27,284 bases of DNA from DATBHM01 sp963772375 (lineage in GTDB: Bacteria > Actinomycetota > UBA4738 > JACQTL01): NCBI GenBank assembly GCA_963772375.1, contig CAVYXG010000002.1:1-27284 (forward strand), read 5' to 3'. The translations under genes were made by a program, and so were the position numbers. The notes beneath the pieces are model-generated. The model ran no database searches. It was not told the origin of the DNA and was given only the letters and a program-made list of their open reading frames with translations. This document shows, in pieces, positions 7,932 through 15,566 of this stretch. Position 1 is the stretch's first letter. The number at the start of each line of letters is the position of its first letter.

Positions 7932-8474
7932 ATGGTGAGCGCCGAGCTGCTCGCGGCCTGCCGGCGGGGCGACCGCGGCGCGTTCGAGGAGCTCGTGGAG
8001 CTCACCCACCGGCGCGTCTACAGCCTGGCGTTCCGCCTCACGGGGGACCGCACGGAGGCCGAAGACGTTGCGCAGGAGGCGTACCTCCGGATGTTCCGGG
8101 GGCTGGCGGGGTTCCGCGAGGAGGCTCGGTTCGAGACATGGATGCACCGGATCGTCACGAACTGCGCGATCAGCATGCGCAAGCGCCGGGGGCGCTTCGG
8201 CGACGTGCTCGTCTCGGAGCCCGAGGACGTGCCCGTGCCGGACACCACCGCGCCGGCGTTGGCGGAGCGGGATTCGCTGTCCCGGGCGCTCGCCGAGCTG
8301 CCGGAGGGTCAGCGCATCGCCGTGCTGCTGAAGGACGTGTACGGCCTGTCGTGCAGGGAGATCGGGGAGGAGCTCGGGGTCGAGGAGGGCGCGGTCAAGG
8401 TTCGCCTGCACCGGGCCCGCAAACGCCTGCGGGAGCTCCTCGATGAGCCGGGTGAGCGGGCGCATCAGCTGTGA
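7932..8474 (+). CDS. ECF-type RNA polymerase sigma factor
   Basis: 180 residues, the usual size of a sigma-70 family group 4 factor. Region 2 spans about 16-85 and includes the polymerase-binding and -10-recognition segments (RLTGDRTEAEDVAQEAYLRM, then FRE..RFETWMHRIVTNCA). Region 4 spans about 118-170 with LPEGQRIAVLLKDVYGLS and the recognition helix segment EEGAVKVRLHRARKRLRELL. There is no region 3 or extra C-terminal domain. Its 3' end overlaps the next gene by 32 bases, and that gene encodes a zinc-finger anti-sigma factor, so the two should form a switch in which the anti-sigma holds this protein at the membrane until a signal arrives. The signal and target promoters are not evident. 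A second possible start, GTG at 7935, makes no practical difference. Confidence 0.92.
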   Translation: MVSAELLAACRRGDRGAFEELVELTHRRVYSLAFRLTGDRTEAEDVAQEAYLRMFRGLAGFREEARFETWMHRIVTNCAISMRKRRGRFGDVLVSEPEDVPVPDTTAPALAERDSLSRALAELPEGQRIAVLLKDVYGLSCREIGEELGVEEGAVKVRLHRARKRLRELLDEPGERAHQL

Positions 8475-8877
8475 CGAGGTCCGCGAGCTGCTCCCCGAGT
8501 ACGCCGAACCGGGCCCCCGGCCGGCCGGCGCCGTCGAGGTCCACCTGGCGTCCTGCGCCGGCTGCACCGCAGAGCTCGGCGCCTACCGGTCGCTGCTGAG
8601 CTCCCTCGCCGACTACCGGGAGCTCGAGGTCGCGACGCCCGACGGGTTCCTGGAGGCGACGCTTCGAACCGCCCGCTCGGCGTCGCTGCGGGGACGGATC
8701 CCCGGGCGCGCCGAGCTCCTCGCGGCCTCGGCGCGGGCCACCGGTGCCATCCGGCGCCACGGCACGGGCGTTCGGTACGCGGCGGCCACGATCGGGGGAG
8801 CGGCGGCGGGGGCCACGGCGATCGCCATCGTGTGGTGGTCGCTGGCGCGACGGGGTATTCGGGCCGACGCGGTCTGA
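8443..8877 (+). CDS. Membrane-anchored zinc-finger anti-sigma factor
   Basis: 144 residues. The N-terminal part holds the ZAS-type signature: C10, LLPEY at 16-20, and H34xxxC38xxC41, which in this family binds zinc and clamps the sigma factor. A single hydrophobic helix near 118-138 is followed by positive residues and a very short outer tail, so there is almost no sensor domain outside the membrane. The ATG at 8443 lies inside the sigma gene, with GGGAG eight bases upstream, giving translational coupling and balanced amounts of the pair. Signal sensing is therefore probably by the zinc site itself (redox) or by a partner protein, which is inference. The gene ends 32 bases from a convergent coiled-coil gene. 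Confidence 0.85.
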   Translation: MSRVSGRISCDEVRELLPEYAEPGPRPAGAVEVHLASCAGCTAELGAYRSLLSSLADYRELEVATPDGFLEATLRTARSASLRGRIPGRAELLAASARATGAIRRHGTGVRYAAATIGGAAAGATAIAIVWWSLARRGIRADAV

Positions 8878-8909
8878 CCGGCGGTCGCGAGCACGAGCTC
8901 CGGCCGGCC

Positions 8910-11351
8910 CTACTGGCGGTCGATCGTGGCCCGGGTCCCGGCTCGGGACAACCCGCTCGCGAGCGTCTGCATGGTGGTGCCGATCTGGTCCACCACCACC
9001 TCGACGTCCCGCCCGAAGCGCTCGCCGATGACGACCGCGGTCTTGTCCAGCCGATCGGCCAGCGCCGTCGCCGCCCGGGCCACGGTGTCCACGGTGTGCT
9101 TGTTCTCACGCCGGAACAGCTCGCCCAGCACGGCCAGCCGCTCGTCCATCGCCTCACTGATCTGCTGGGGCAGGGCGGCCGCGAGCTCCTTGATCGCCCG
9201 GATGGCCTCCTTCGCGGCGGCCTGCTCCTCCACGACCGCCAGGCGGTCGGCGATGGCCGTGTTGTCCGAACGGATCATCGCGGCCAGTGCGGCCACCCGG
9301 TCGTTGATGCCGCGCGAGATGGTCTCCTCGAGCATCCGTGCGGCCGCGGCCGTTCGTTCCTCGATGGCCAGGGAGGTGGCCTGCGCCCGCTGCTCCACGA
9401 CGCGCATCGTCTCCGCCGCCCGCTCCTCGAACTGACGGGCGAGCTCGGCCGTGCGTTCCTCGAGCTGACGGGCGAGCTCGGCCGTGCGTTCCTCGATGAG
9501 TCGCGCGGCCGTGAGCCCGCGTTCGTCGACGAGCCTGGTGATGGCGTCGGTCCGCTGTGAGACGTTGCGGACGACGCTCTCCTCGATGCCGATGCGCGCC
9601 GAGTCGACGTGCCCGACGATGCGGTCGGCGGTCGGCGAGAGCCTCGTCTCGAGCAGCGCGTCGATGGCCTGGGTCGAACGGTCAGTGATGGACTCCTCGA
9701 GGACGCCCATCCCGGCTCGGAGCGCCCGATCGGTCACGTCGAGTCGTTCGTCGAGCTTCCGGCTGATCACCTCGACGCGCCCGTCGATCCCCTTGGAGAT
9801 GAAGGTCAGTCGTTCGTCCATCTGGGTGCCCAGCTCGACGAACCGGCGGTCCATCGCCGCGACGAAATCCGCCATGCCGACCGAGACGGCCCGCAGGATC
9901 TCGCCGTGGATCCGCACGCCGATCTCGTCCACCGACCAGCCCAGCGCCGCCTGGACGAGCTCCGCCAACCTGCCGAGGCGCTCGTCGATGTCCCGCGTGG
10001 CGTCGGCACCGGCCTGCGCGGCCCGGTCGACGAGCCGGCGCCGCATGTCCTCCGACTCGGCCTGCATCTGGTCGAGGAGGTCCGCCATGCGTTCGTGGAG
10101 CCCCACCGACACGCGCTCGGAGGCCTCGACGGCCGCCTGCCGCACGACCCCGAGCCGCTCCGCGACGGCCTCGAGCTGCTGGGTCTGGCCCGCAAGCACG
10201 ACATCCTGGTCGTTCAGCCGCGCGAGCGCAGTGACCTCGACGGCCGAGATGGCCTGGCCGAGCGTCCGGGCGTGCTCCTGGAGTCGCTCGTGGATCTCCT
10301 CGACCTGGTGGGTCACCGCCTCGCGGATGCGACCGTCGGCCTCGAGCATCGACAGGTCGAGCCGGCCCGTCAGGGCCTCCTCCACGCGGGCGCTCTCCGC
10401 GGCGATCACACCGTCGGTGTGACGGGCGATGCCCTGGATCCATTCGACCAGGGCCTGGTCGCGGGCGGAGAGGTACTCGACGACCTCGCCGATGTAGCCC
10501 TGGACCGCCTCGATGCGATCGGTCATGGACCGGATGTCGCCCTCGAGCGTCGGGGAATCGTCGGCCTCCTGGGCGGCAGCCTCGGTCCGGGCCGCCATCT
10601 CGTTGAACAGGGTGGACATCTCGGCGATGCCGTCGTCCAACCGTTCCCGGAGTCCCTGCGTCGACCGGCCGATGTCCTCGAGCGAGGCCTCGATCGCCTC
10701 GATGCGGCCGGTCACTGATGGGACGTCGCCCTCGAGCGTCGGGGGGTCGTCGGCCTCCTGGGCGGCAGCCTCGGTCCGGGCCGCCATCTCGTTGAACAGG
10801 GTGGACATCTCGGCGATGCCGTCGTCCAACCGTTCCCGGAGTCCCTGCGTCGACCGGCCGATGTCCTCGAGCGAGGCCTCGATCGCCTCGATGCGGCCGC
10901 CGACGGCGCCGGTGGCCAGCACGGCCGCCGCGTCGTCCGGATCGCTCACTTCGCCGAGGGCGGCGGTGAGTGCGGTGGCGGCGCGCTCCACGTTGGCGAG
11001 ATTGCCCTCGATGCGAGCGACACGGATGTCGATGGCCTGGTAGCGCTCGTCGGCGTGGGCGATCAGGCCGCGAACCGCGTCGTCGCGCGAGAGGTCGCGC
11101 GCGATCTGCTCACGGAGGTCCTTCAGCCCTTCACCGGTTCCCTGCAGCGTGTCCTCGGCCGCGGAACGCATGAGCGCACGGGCGCTCTCCTCGATCTCGG
11201 ACAATCCCTGCTCGAAGCGATCGAGGATCGCGCCGTGGGCCGCCCGGATCTCCGACTCGAGGTCGGGATCCGTCGCCCGAGGATCACGGCGGGCGGAAAA
11301 CAACCGCCGGCGAGCGCCGCCGGGGCCGGAGTCACCGCGTGCAGTAGGCAT
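8910..11351 (-). CDS. Large coiled-coil protein, function unknown
   Basis: 813 residues, nearly all predicted alpha-helical coiled coil, rich in Ala, Glu, Arg and Ile/Leu at repeating spacings, with no cysteine cluster, signal peptide or membrane segment. Residues 1-40 are basic and Gly/Arg rich. Residues about 151-213 and 214-276 are an almost identical tandem duplication (63 residues, nine heptads), followed by a diverged third copy. Near 618-675 there are successive 11-residue units of the type EERTAELARQx, a hendecad pattern of long straight coiled coils. The ATG at 11351 is chosen because GGAGAGAGAAG lies just before it; longer frames run into the intergenic region. It is transcribed head-on to the flanking ribosomal operons. 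It recalls bacterial cytoskeletal or polarity scaffolds such as FilP or Scy, but I see no specific family signature, so function is open. Confidence 0.8.
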   Translation of the reverse strand: MPTARGDSGPGGARRRLFSARRDPRATDPDLESEIRAAHGAILDRFEQGLSEIEESARALMRSAAEDTLQGTGEGLKDLREQIARDLSRDDAVRGLIAHADERYQAIDIRVARIEGNLANVERAATALTAALGEVSDPDDAAAVLATGAVGGRIEAIEASLEDIGRSTQGLRERLDDGIAEMSTLFNEMAARTEAAAQEADDPPTLEGDVPSVTGRIEAIEASLEDIGRSTQGLRERLDDGIAEMSTLFNEMAARTEAAAQEADDSPTLEGDIRSMTDRIEAVQGYIGEVVEYLSARDQALVEWIQGIARHTDGVIAAESARVEEALTGRLDLSMLEADGRIREAVTHQVEEIHERLQEHARTLGQAISAVEVTALARLNDQDVVLAGQTQQLEAVAERLGVVRQAAVEASERVSVGLHERMADLLDQMQAESEDMRRRLVDRAAQAGADATRDIDERLGRLAELVQAALGWSVDEIGVRIHGEILRAVSVGMADFVAAMDRRFVELGTQMDERLTFISKGIDGRVEVISRKLDERLDVTDRALRAGMGVLEESITDRSTQAIDALLETRLSPTADRIVGHVDSARIGIEESVVRNVSQRTDAITRLVDERGLTAARLIEERTAELARQLEERTAELARQFEERAAETMRVVEQRAQATSLAIEERTAAAARMLEETISRGINDRVAALAAMIRSDNTAIADRLAVVEEQAAAKEAIRAIKELAAALPQQISEAMDERLAVLGELFRRENKHTVDTVARAATALADRLDKTAVVIGERFGRDVEVVVDQIGTTMQTLASGLSRAGTRATIDRQ
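9432..9497 (-). repeat. 33-base tandem repeat (hendecad units)
   Basis: Two adjacent 33-base copies (9432-9464 and 9465-9497) differ only at the last base. Each encodes one 11-residue unit of the coiled-coil protein. Further diverged 11-residue units lie on the downstream side of the gene. Confidence 0.85.
10532..10899 (-). repeat. 189-base tandem duplication inside the coiled-coil gene
   Basis: Bases 10532-10710 and 10721-10899 match at a period of 189 bases with only three differences that I can see, near the left end of each copy. The period is exactly 63 codons and keeps the heptad register. Similarity continues more weakly to the left, suggesting a third, older copy. The near identity implies a recent duplication or gene conversion. 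Confidence 0.92.
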
Positions 11352-11470
11352 GCGCTTCTCTCTCCGGGGCCGGCGGGAGGCGTGTGGCCGGAGTCTATGG
11401 GACGAATGAGGGATGTACACGCAACCTGATCAGCGAAATTGGTGGGACGATGGATTCCGAGAACCATGCT

Positions 11471-11499
11471 TTGCCGGGCCAGGGGGCTCGCCCTATACT
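11471..11499 (+). promoter_or_regulatory. Promoter for tRNA-Trp-secE-nusG
   Basis: TTGCCG (11471-11476) and TATACT (11494-11499) are separated by 17 bases, a good housekeeping sigma promoter. Transcription should start near 11506, about 38 bases before the tRNA. The ten bases CCCTATACTG at the -10 are identical to those of the rpoB promoter. Confidence 0.75.
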
Positions 11500-11543
11500 G
11501 GTTCGGGCTCCCCTCCTCCGGTCGGACCTCCAAGCAAGAACGA

Positions 11544-11616
11544 AGGGGCGTAGCTCAATTGGTAGAGTCCCGGTCTCCAAAACCGGTGGTTGGGGGTTCG
11601 AGTCCCTCCGCCCCTG
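11544..11616 (+). tRNA. trpT: tRNA-Trp (anticodon CCA)
   Basis: The acceptor stem AGGGGCG/CGCCCCT, D arm GCTC/GAGT with one G-T pair, anticodon stem CCGGT/ACCGG around CTCCAAA (anticodon CCA at 11577-11579) and T stem GGGGG/CCCTC around TTCGAGT all fold. The discriminator is G at 11616 and CCA is not encoded. tRNA-Trp directly before secE is the common bacterial order. Confidence 0.97.
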
Positions 11617-11628
11617 CAAGGGAGTGAC

Positions 11629-11916
11629 ATGAACAGGCAGACCAAGCGGCTGATGGCCCGGCAGGAGGCGGCCCAGCGCAAGTCCGCGCCGGCGCAGCGC
11701 CGTCAGCAGCCCGGCCAGCAGGAGCGCAAGAAGCGCACGCCGCCGCGGCAGTTCCTGAAGGAGGTCCGTCAGGAGCTGAAGAAGGTGAACTGGCCCACCC
11801 GCAAGGAGCTGTGGTCGTACTTCACGGTGGTCCTGGTCTCCGTCGTGGTCCTCACCATCTACGTCGCCGGGCTCGACTACGCGGTCGCGAAGGCGGTCCT
11901 CAAGATCTTCGGCTAG
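11629..11916 (+). CDS. secE: Preprotein translocase subunit SecE
   Basis: 95 residues. A basic, Gln/Arg-rich N-terminal tail of about 45 residues is followed by the conserved amphipathic helix FLKEVRQELKKVNWPTRKEL and a single membrane helix near 64-85, the minimal form of SecE found outside enterobacteria. It stabilises SecY in the plasma-membrane Sec channel. The ATG at 11629 follows AAGGGAGTGAC, a good ribosome-binding site; the open frame reaches back into the tRNA and is not translated there. It lies 12 bases after tRNA-Trp and 11 bases before nusG, so all three share the promoter at 11471-11499. Confidence 0.96.
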   Translation: MNRQTKRLMARQEAAQRKSAPAQRRQQPGQQERKKRTPPRQFLKEVRQELKKVNWPTRKELWSYFTVVLVSVVVLTIYVAGLDYAVAKAVLKIFG

Positions 11917-11927
11917 ACCTCGAAGGG

Positions 11928-13340
11928 ATGTCGCACAACTCCATGGAAACCTCTGAAGACTTCCGCACGGCCTCGGACGAGTCGCCCGACGCCGGCACGG
12001 ACGTGCCCACCGGTCCGGACGTCTCGGCGCCCGAGGCCGCGGGCGTCGACCGCCTGAGCGAGCCCCGGATGGACGAGCCGGAGCCCGCGGACGCCACGGA
12101 CGAACCGGACCCGGACGACCCGGACGCGATCCCGGCGCCCCCGGACGAGGACTCGATGCTGGCCCCGTCCGGCGACGTCGACGAGGCCGAGCCCCCGGCC
12201 GCCGACGCCGCGCCGTCCGACCGGGAGGCCGACGAGCCCGTCGAGGACGACTCCACCGCCGAGGACCTGGCCGGCGCTCCAGATGACGTCCCGGCCGCCG
12301 ACGACGAGCCTTCGGCAGCGGAGCCCGGCGGGGCCGAGGACGAGCCGACCGGCGAGGTCGAGCTGGTCGAGGTCCGCGAGATCCTGGACGAGGACACAGG
12401 CGAGGTCGAGGAGGTCGAGGTCGTCGATCTCATCGTCGATGCCGAGACGGGGGAGATCGAGGCAGCCGAGGTCGTCGACGCGATCGTCGACGAGGAGACC
12501 GGCGAGGTCGAGGCCGTGGACGTGGTGGAGATGGCCGTCGATCCCGAGACCGGCGAGGTCGCCGTCGTGGAGGAGATCGCCGTGTCGGACGAGCTGGCCG
12601 AGGCGATCGAGGAGACCGAGGCGGCGGAGGAGACCGAGGCGGCGGAGGACGTCGGCGCGACGGATGCGGCCGACCGGTCCGGGGCCGAGGAGTCCGCGCC
12701 GTCGCCTGCCGAGGCCGAGGAGACCACGACCGAACGGCGGGCCGCCGCGGAGCCGGCGCCGACCGCGCAGGCAGAGGCCCCTCGCGCCCGGGACCCCTTC
12801 GGCGGGCCCGGTGACTGGTACGTCGTCCACACCTACGCGGGCTACGAGAACAAGGTGAAGGCCAACCTGCTCTCCCGGATCCACTCCATGCAGATGGAGG
12901 ACAAGATCTTCAACGTGCACATCCCGATGGAGGACGTGCTCGAGATCAAGGGCGGCAAGCGTCAGGTCGTCCAGCGCAAGGTGTTCCCCGGGTACCTGCT
13001 GGTGAAGATGTTCTACGACAACGACTCCTGGTACGTCGTGCGGAACACGCCCGGCGTGACCGGATTCGTGTCGAGCGGGACCGGCACCAAGCCCACGCCG
13101 TTGTCGAAGCGCGAGGTCGAGAAGATCCTCGCGGTGAAGCAGGAGACGGAGACCAAGCCGCAGTTCCGTCTGGAGTTCGAGGAGGGCGACACGGTGCGCA
13201 TCGTGTCCGGGCCGTTCGCGGACTTCAACGGGACCGTGAGCGAGATCAACGTCGACCAGTCGAAGCTGAAGGTGCTGGTGAGCATCTTCGACCGGGAGAC
13301 CCCGGTCGAGCTCGGATTCGACCAGGTCGCCAAGGTATGA
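11928..13340 (+). CDS. nusG: Transcription factor NusG with long acidic N-terminal extension
   Basis: 470 residues, against about 180 in E. coli and about 240-300 in known actinobacteria. The NGN domain starts near residue 296 (GDWYVVHTYAGYENKVK) and includes VFPGYLLVKM and NTPGVTGFV; the KOW domain near 415-470 contains EGDTVRIVSGPFADFNGTVSEI. These parts are complete, so binding to RNA polymerase and to ribosome or Rho partners should be kept. The first 295 residues are extremely acidic and Ala/Pro rich, and residues 141-211 hold five TGE(V/I) motifs at 16-17-residue spacing. The start could be ATG 11928, with GAAGGG directly before it, or ATG 11943, for which the same site is rather far. 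It lies 11 bases after secE. Acidic N-extensions are known for actinobacterial NusG, but this length and the repeats are unusual. Confidence 0.93.
   Translation: MSHNSMETSEDFRTASDESPDAGTDVPTGPDVSAPEAAGVDRLSEPRMDEPEPADATDEPDPDDPDAIPAPPDEDSMLAPSGDVDEAEPPAADAAPSDREADEPVEDDSTAEDLAGAPDDVPAADDEPSAAEPGGAEDEPTGEVELVEVREILDEDTGEVEEVEVVDLIVDAETGEIEAAEVVDAIVDEETGEVEAVDVVEMAVDPETGEVAVVEEIAVSDELAEAIEETEAAEETEAAEDVGATDAADRSGAEESAPSPAEAEETTTERRAAAEPAPTAQAEAPRARDPFGGPGDWYVVHTYAGYENKVKANLLSRIHSMQMEDKIFNVHIPMEDVLEIKGGKRQVVQRKVFPGYLLVKMFYDNDSWYVVRNTPGVTGFVSSGTGTKPTPLSKREVEKILAVKQETETKPQFRLEFEEGDTVRIVSGPFADFNGTVSEINVDQSKLKVLVSIFDRETPVELGFDQVAKV
12348..12560 (+). repeat. Acidic TGE-motif repeats in NusG
   Basis: Threonines at residues 141, 157, 174, 191 and 208 each begin TGE followed by V or I. 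The units have the form VVDxIVDxETGEVEA and alternate short beta-prone hydrophobic stretches with a turn, so a chain of beta hairpins is possible rather than pure disorder. Confidence 0.85.
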
Positions 13341-13397
13341 CCGAACGAGCGCGGGAGGCCTGACCCGGGCCGCTTGCACCGCAGGAGGTGACGGAAC

Positions 13398-13844
13398 ATG
13401 GGAGGCGCTGCGAGACGCAGCCGAAAGAAGGTCCTGGCCATGGTCAAGCTGCAGATCAGGGCCGGCCAGGCGACCCCGGCCCCGCCGGTGGGCACGGCCC
13501 TCGGCCAGCACGGGGTCAACATCATGGACTTCTGCCGGCAGTACAACGAGCAGACGCAGCAGTACGCCGGCCAGGTCATCCCCGTGGACATGACGATCTA
13601 CGAGGACCGCACGTTCTCGTTCGTCACGAAGCAACCCCCGGCCGCCGAGCTGCTGAAGCAGGCCGCCGGGATCGAGTCCGGGTCCGGCGAGCCCAACCGG
13701 AAGAAGGTCGGACGGGTCTCCCGGGACGCGCTGCGGCGGATCGCCGAGCGGAAGATGGTCGACCTCAACGCGAACGACGTCGAGGCCGCCATGAAGATCC
13801 TCGCGGGGACCGCGCGGTCGATGGGGCTGGAGGTGGGGTCGTGA
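13398..13844 (+). CDS. rplK: 50S ribosomal protein L11
   Basis: 148 residues. It contains the L11 N-terminal domain (KLQIRAGQATPAPPVGTALGQHGVNIMDFCRQYN) and the C-terminal rRNA-binding domain (PPAAELLKQAAGI, then IAERKMVDLNANDVEAAMKILAGTARSMGLEV). L11 forms the base of the L7/L12 stalk and the GTPase-associated centre. The ATG at 13398 is preceded by AGGAGGTG at ideal spacing. A 13-residue basic lead before the usual MVKLQI start makes it slightly longer than E. coli L11; the internal ATG at 13440 lacks as good a ribosome-binding site. It overlaps rplA by four bases (GTGA) and follows nusG by 57 bases, so it is probably read from the tRNA-Trp promoter. Confidence 0.97.
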   Translation: MGGAARRSRKKVLAMVKLQIRAGQATPAPPVGTALGQHGVNIMDFCRQYNEQTQQYAGQVIPVDMTIYEDRTFSFVTKQPPAAELLKQAAGIESGSGEPNRKKVGRVSRDALRRIAERKMVDLNANDVEAAMKILAGTARSMGLEVGS

Positions 13845-14566
13845 AGCGCGGCAAGCGGTACGACAACGCGTCGGCCGCCTTCGACCGGGACCGCCACTAC
13901 CTGCCCGGCGAGGCGCTCGCGCTGATCAAGCAGTTCCCGCCGGCGAAGTTCGACGAGACCGTCGAGGTGGCGTTCAACCTGGGCGTCGACCCGCGGAAGG
14001 CCGACCAGATCGTGCGCGGAACGGTGTCGCTGCCCCACGGGACGGGCAAGTCCGTGCGGGTGGGCGTGTTCGCCGTGGGCGACAAGGCGCGCGAGGCAAC
14101 CGAGGCCGGCGCGGACCTCGTCGGCGGCGAGGAGCTCGTCGACGAGGTCATGAAGGGGAACATGGACTTCGACGTCGCGGTCGCCACGCCCGACATGATG
14201 TCGGCGGTCGGGAAGGCCGGTCGCGTGCTCGGCCCGCGTGGGCTCATGCCGAACCCCAAGGCCGGGACCGTGACGAACGACATCGGCAAGGCCGTGAAGG
14301 ACATCAAGGCGGGCAAGCTCGAGTACCGGACCGACCGCCAGGGGAACCTCCACCTGGTGATCGGGAAGCGTTCGTTCGACGAACAGCAGCTGCGCGACAA
14401 CTACCTGGCCGTGATCGAGGAGGTCCTGCGGGCCAAGCCTTCAGCGGCCAAGGGCAAGTACATCAAGTCGCTGACGCTCTCCACCACGATGGGTCCGGGG
14501 CTGAGGATCGACCCCGGGCATGTGCGGGAGATGGAACCGGCCGGCGGGGGCTCGGCCGGGGCCTGA
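13841..14566 (+). CDS. rplA: 50S ribosomal protein L1
   Basis: 241 residues, typical length. Conserved parts include YLPGEALALIK, ETVEVAFNLGVDPRKADQ, RGTVSLPHGTGK, VGKAGRVLGPRGLMPNPKAGTV, and the C-terminal KGKYIKSLTLSTTMGPGLRID. L1 forms the mobile stalk at the E-site side and in many bacteria represses its own operon by binding mRNA. The GTG start at 13841 overlaps the rplK stop as GTGA and has GGAGGTGGGG upstream. A Gly/Pro-rich tail of about 15 residues follows the core. The next genes are on the other strand, so the rplKA unit ends here, and rplJL has its own promoter further on. Confidence 0.97.
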   Translation: MKRGKRYDNASAAFDRDRHYLPGEALALIKQFPPAKFDETVEVAFNLGVDPRKADQIVRGTVSLPHGTGKSVRVGVFAVGDKAREATEAGADLVGGEELVDEVMKGNMDFDVAVATPDMMSAVGKAGRVLGPRGLMPNPKAGTVTNDIGKAVKDIKAGKLEYRTDRQGNLHLVIGKRSFDEQQLRDNYLAVIEEVLRAKPSAAKGKYIKSLTLSTTMGPGLRIDPGHVREMEPAGGGSAGA

Positions 14567-14573
14567 CGCCGAT

Positions 14574-14599
14574 CTCCCGGCACTCGGCCTTCCGGGGAG
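14574..14599. terminator. Weak hairpin between rplA and a convergent gene
   Basis: CTCCCGG (14574-14580) can pair with CCGGGGAG (14592-14599) with one bulged base, in the 34-base gap between convergent stop codons. There is no T tract; the call rests mainly on position. Confidence 0.3.
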
Positions 14600-14600
14600 C

Positions 14601-15512
14601 TCAGCCGTCGTTGCCGGAGGCCCGACGTCCGATGGGACCGGCAGCCCAGGTCGAGGCGAGCGGTTGGTCGCCGTTCTCGCCCTGGTCGCCCGGGGATCCC
14701 GCATCCCCGGCCGTCTCCTCGCGGCGGGCGGCCGTCCCGTCCCGATGGTCCCCACCATCGACGGCATCGTTGTCGGAGGGCGGCGCCGGAGCGGCGGCCG
14801 GGGCCCCGATGACCTCGACCGGCGGGGCCGGCGCGTCGTAGGCGGCGCCGTTCCCGTTGCCCACGGCCACCGGCTGGGGGACTGAGACCCGCTCCGAGGC
14901 GATCGGCTCTCCGCCGTTCACCACGACGGGTCGCTGGAGCAGCGCGTCGGTGTCGACCATGCGCCCCACGATCCGAGCCATCGTCCGTTCGGCCTCCTGA
15001 AGTGCGCCCACCGTCCGATGCATGATGCCGGCGGCCTCCAGGATGCCCTGGCGGAGCCCGGTGGTCGATTCCTGAACCTGACCCACCCATGTCGTGAGCA
15101 GTTCCCGATCCGCCTCGACCTCACGGCGACGGCGCCCGGAATCCTCGAGCTGCTGCTCCACGTTGGTCCGCGTGTGCTCGAGGAGCCGTGACCCGGCCTC
15201 CTGCGTCGCATTCATCACGCGGGCCATCTCCTCGCGTACCGCGAGGAGCAGCTCGTGCGGGTCCGTCGGGTCCGGCTGGTCCGGCTGGTCCGGCGTGTCG
15301 TGATCCCGGGCCGCCTGGCTGCCCGTGATGTCGGCGAGCTGGGCCTCGAGCGAGGCGGCACGAGCCTCGAACGCCCTCGCCCGATCGTCGGCCGCGCGAA
15401 CCTGCTCGGCCGCGGCGGCGGCCGTCGCGTCGCGGTCGGCGAGCACCTGCTGCACGTCCTCGGGCCGAACTCCGAACAACCCGCGCCGAAGCGCCTTCTG
15501 CGTGTTCTCCAT
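14601..15512 (-). CDS. Coiled-coil protein with DivIVA-like N-terminal motif
   Basis: 303 residues. Residues about 8-28 (LRRGLFGVRPEDVQQVLADRDA) resemble the short segment before the coiled coil in DivIVA/Wag31-like proteins, where a G(Y/F)xxxxV pattern leads into a helical rod. Coiled coils follow at about 28-65 and 90-185. The last 100 residues are Pro/Ala/Asp/Gly rich and probably disordered. No membrane segment is present. The ATG at 15512 has GGAAAG upstream; a GTG one codon earlier is possible. It lies 54 bases downstream of the HTH-membrane protein gene on the same strand and is probably cotranscribed with it. A role in cell poles, division or envelope growth is suggested by the DivIVA resemblance only; I do not recognise a named family. 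Confidence 0.75.
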   Translation of the reverse strand: MENTQKALRRGLFGVRPEDVQQVLADRDATAAAAAEQVRAADDRARAFEARAASLEAQLADITGSQAARDHDTPDQPDQPDPTDPHELLLAVREEMARVMNATQEAGSRLLEHTRTNVEQQLEDSGRRRREVEADRELLTTWVGQVQESTTGLRQGILEAAGIMHRTVGALQEAERTMARIVGRMVDTDALLQRPVVVNGGEPIASERVSVPQPVAVGNGNGAAYDAPAPPVEVIGAPAAAPAPPSDNDAVDGGDHRDGTAARREETAGDAGSPGDQGENGDQPLASTWAAGPIGRRASGNDG

Positions 15513-15566
15513 CACAGTTCGCTTTCCGGGACCGCAGGTTCGATTATCCAGATGCTGCGGTCCGAC

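Noticed and set aside
11913..13634. Open frame of 573 codons antisense to nusG
   Set aside because: The complement of an acidic Glu/Asp/Val coding sequence stays free of stops; nothing in it resembles a protein family and nusG is certain.
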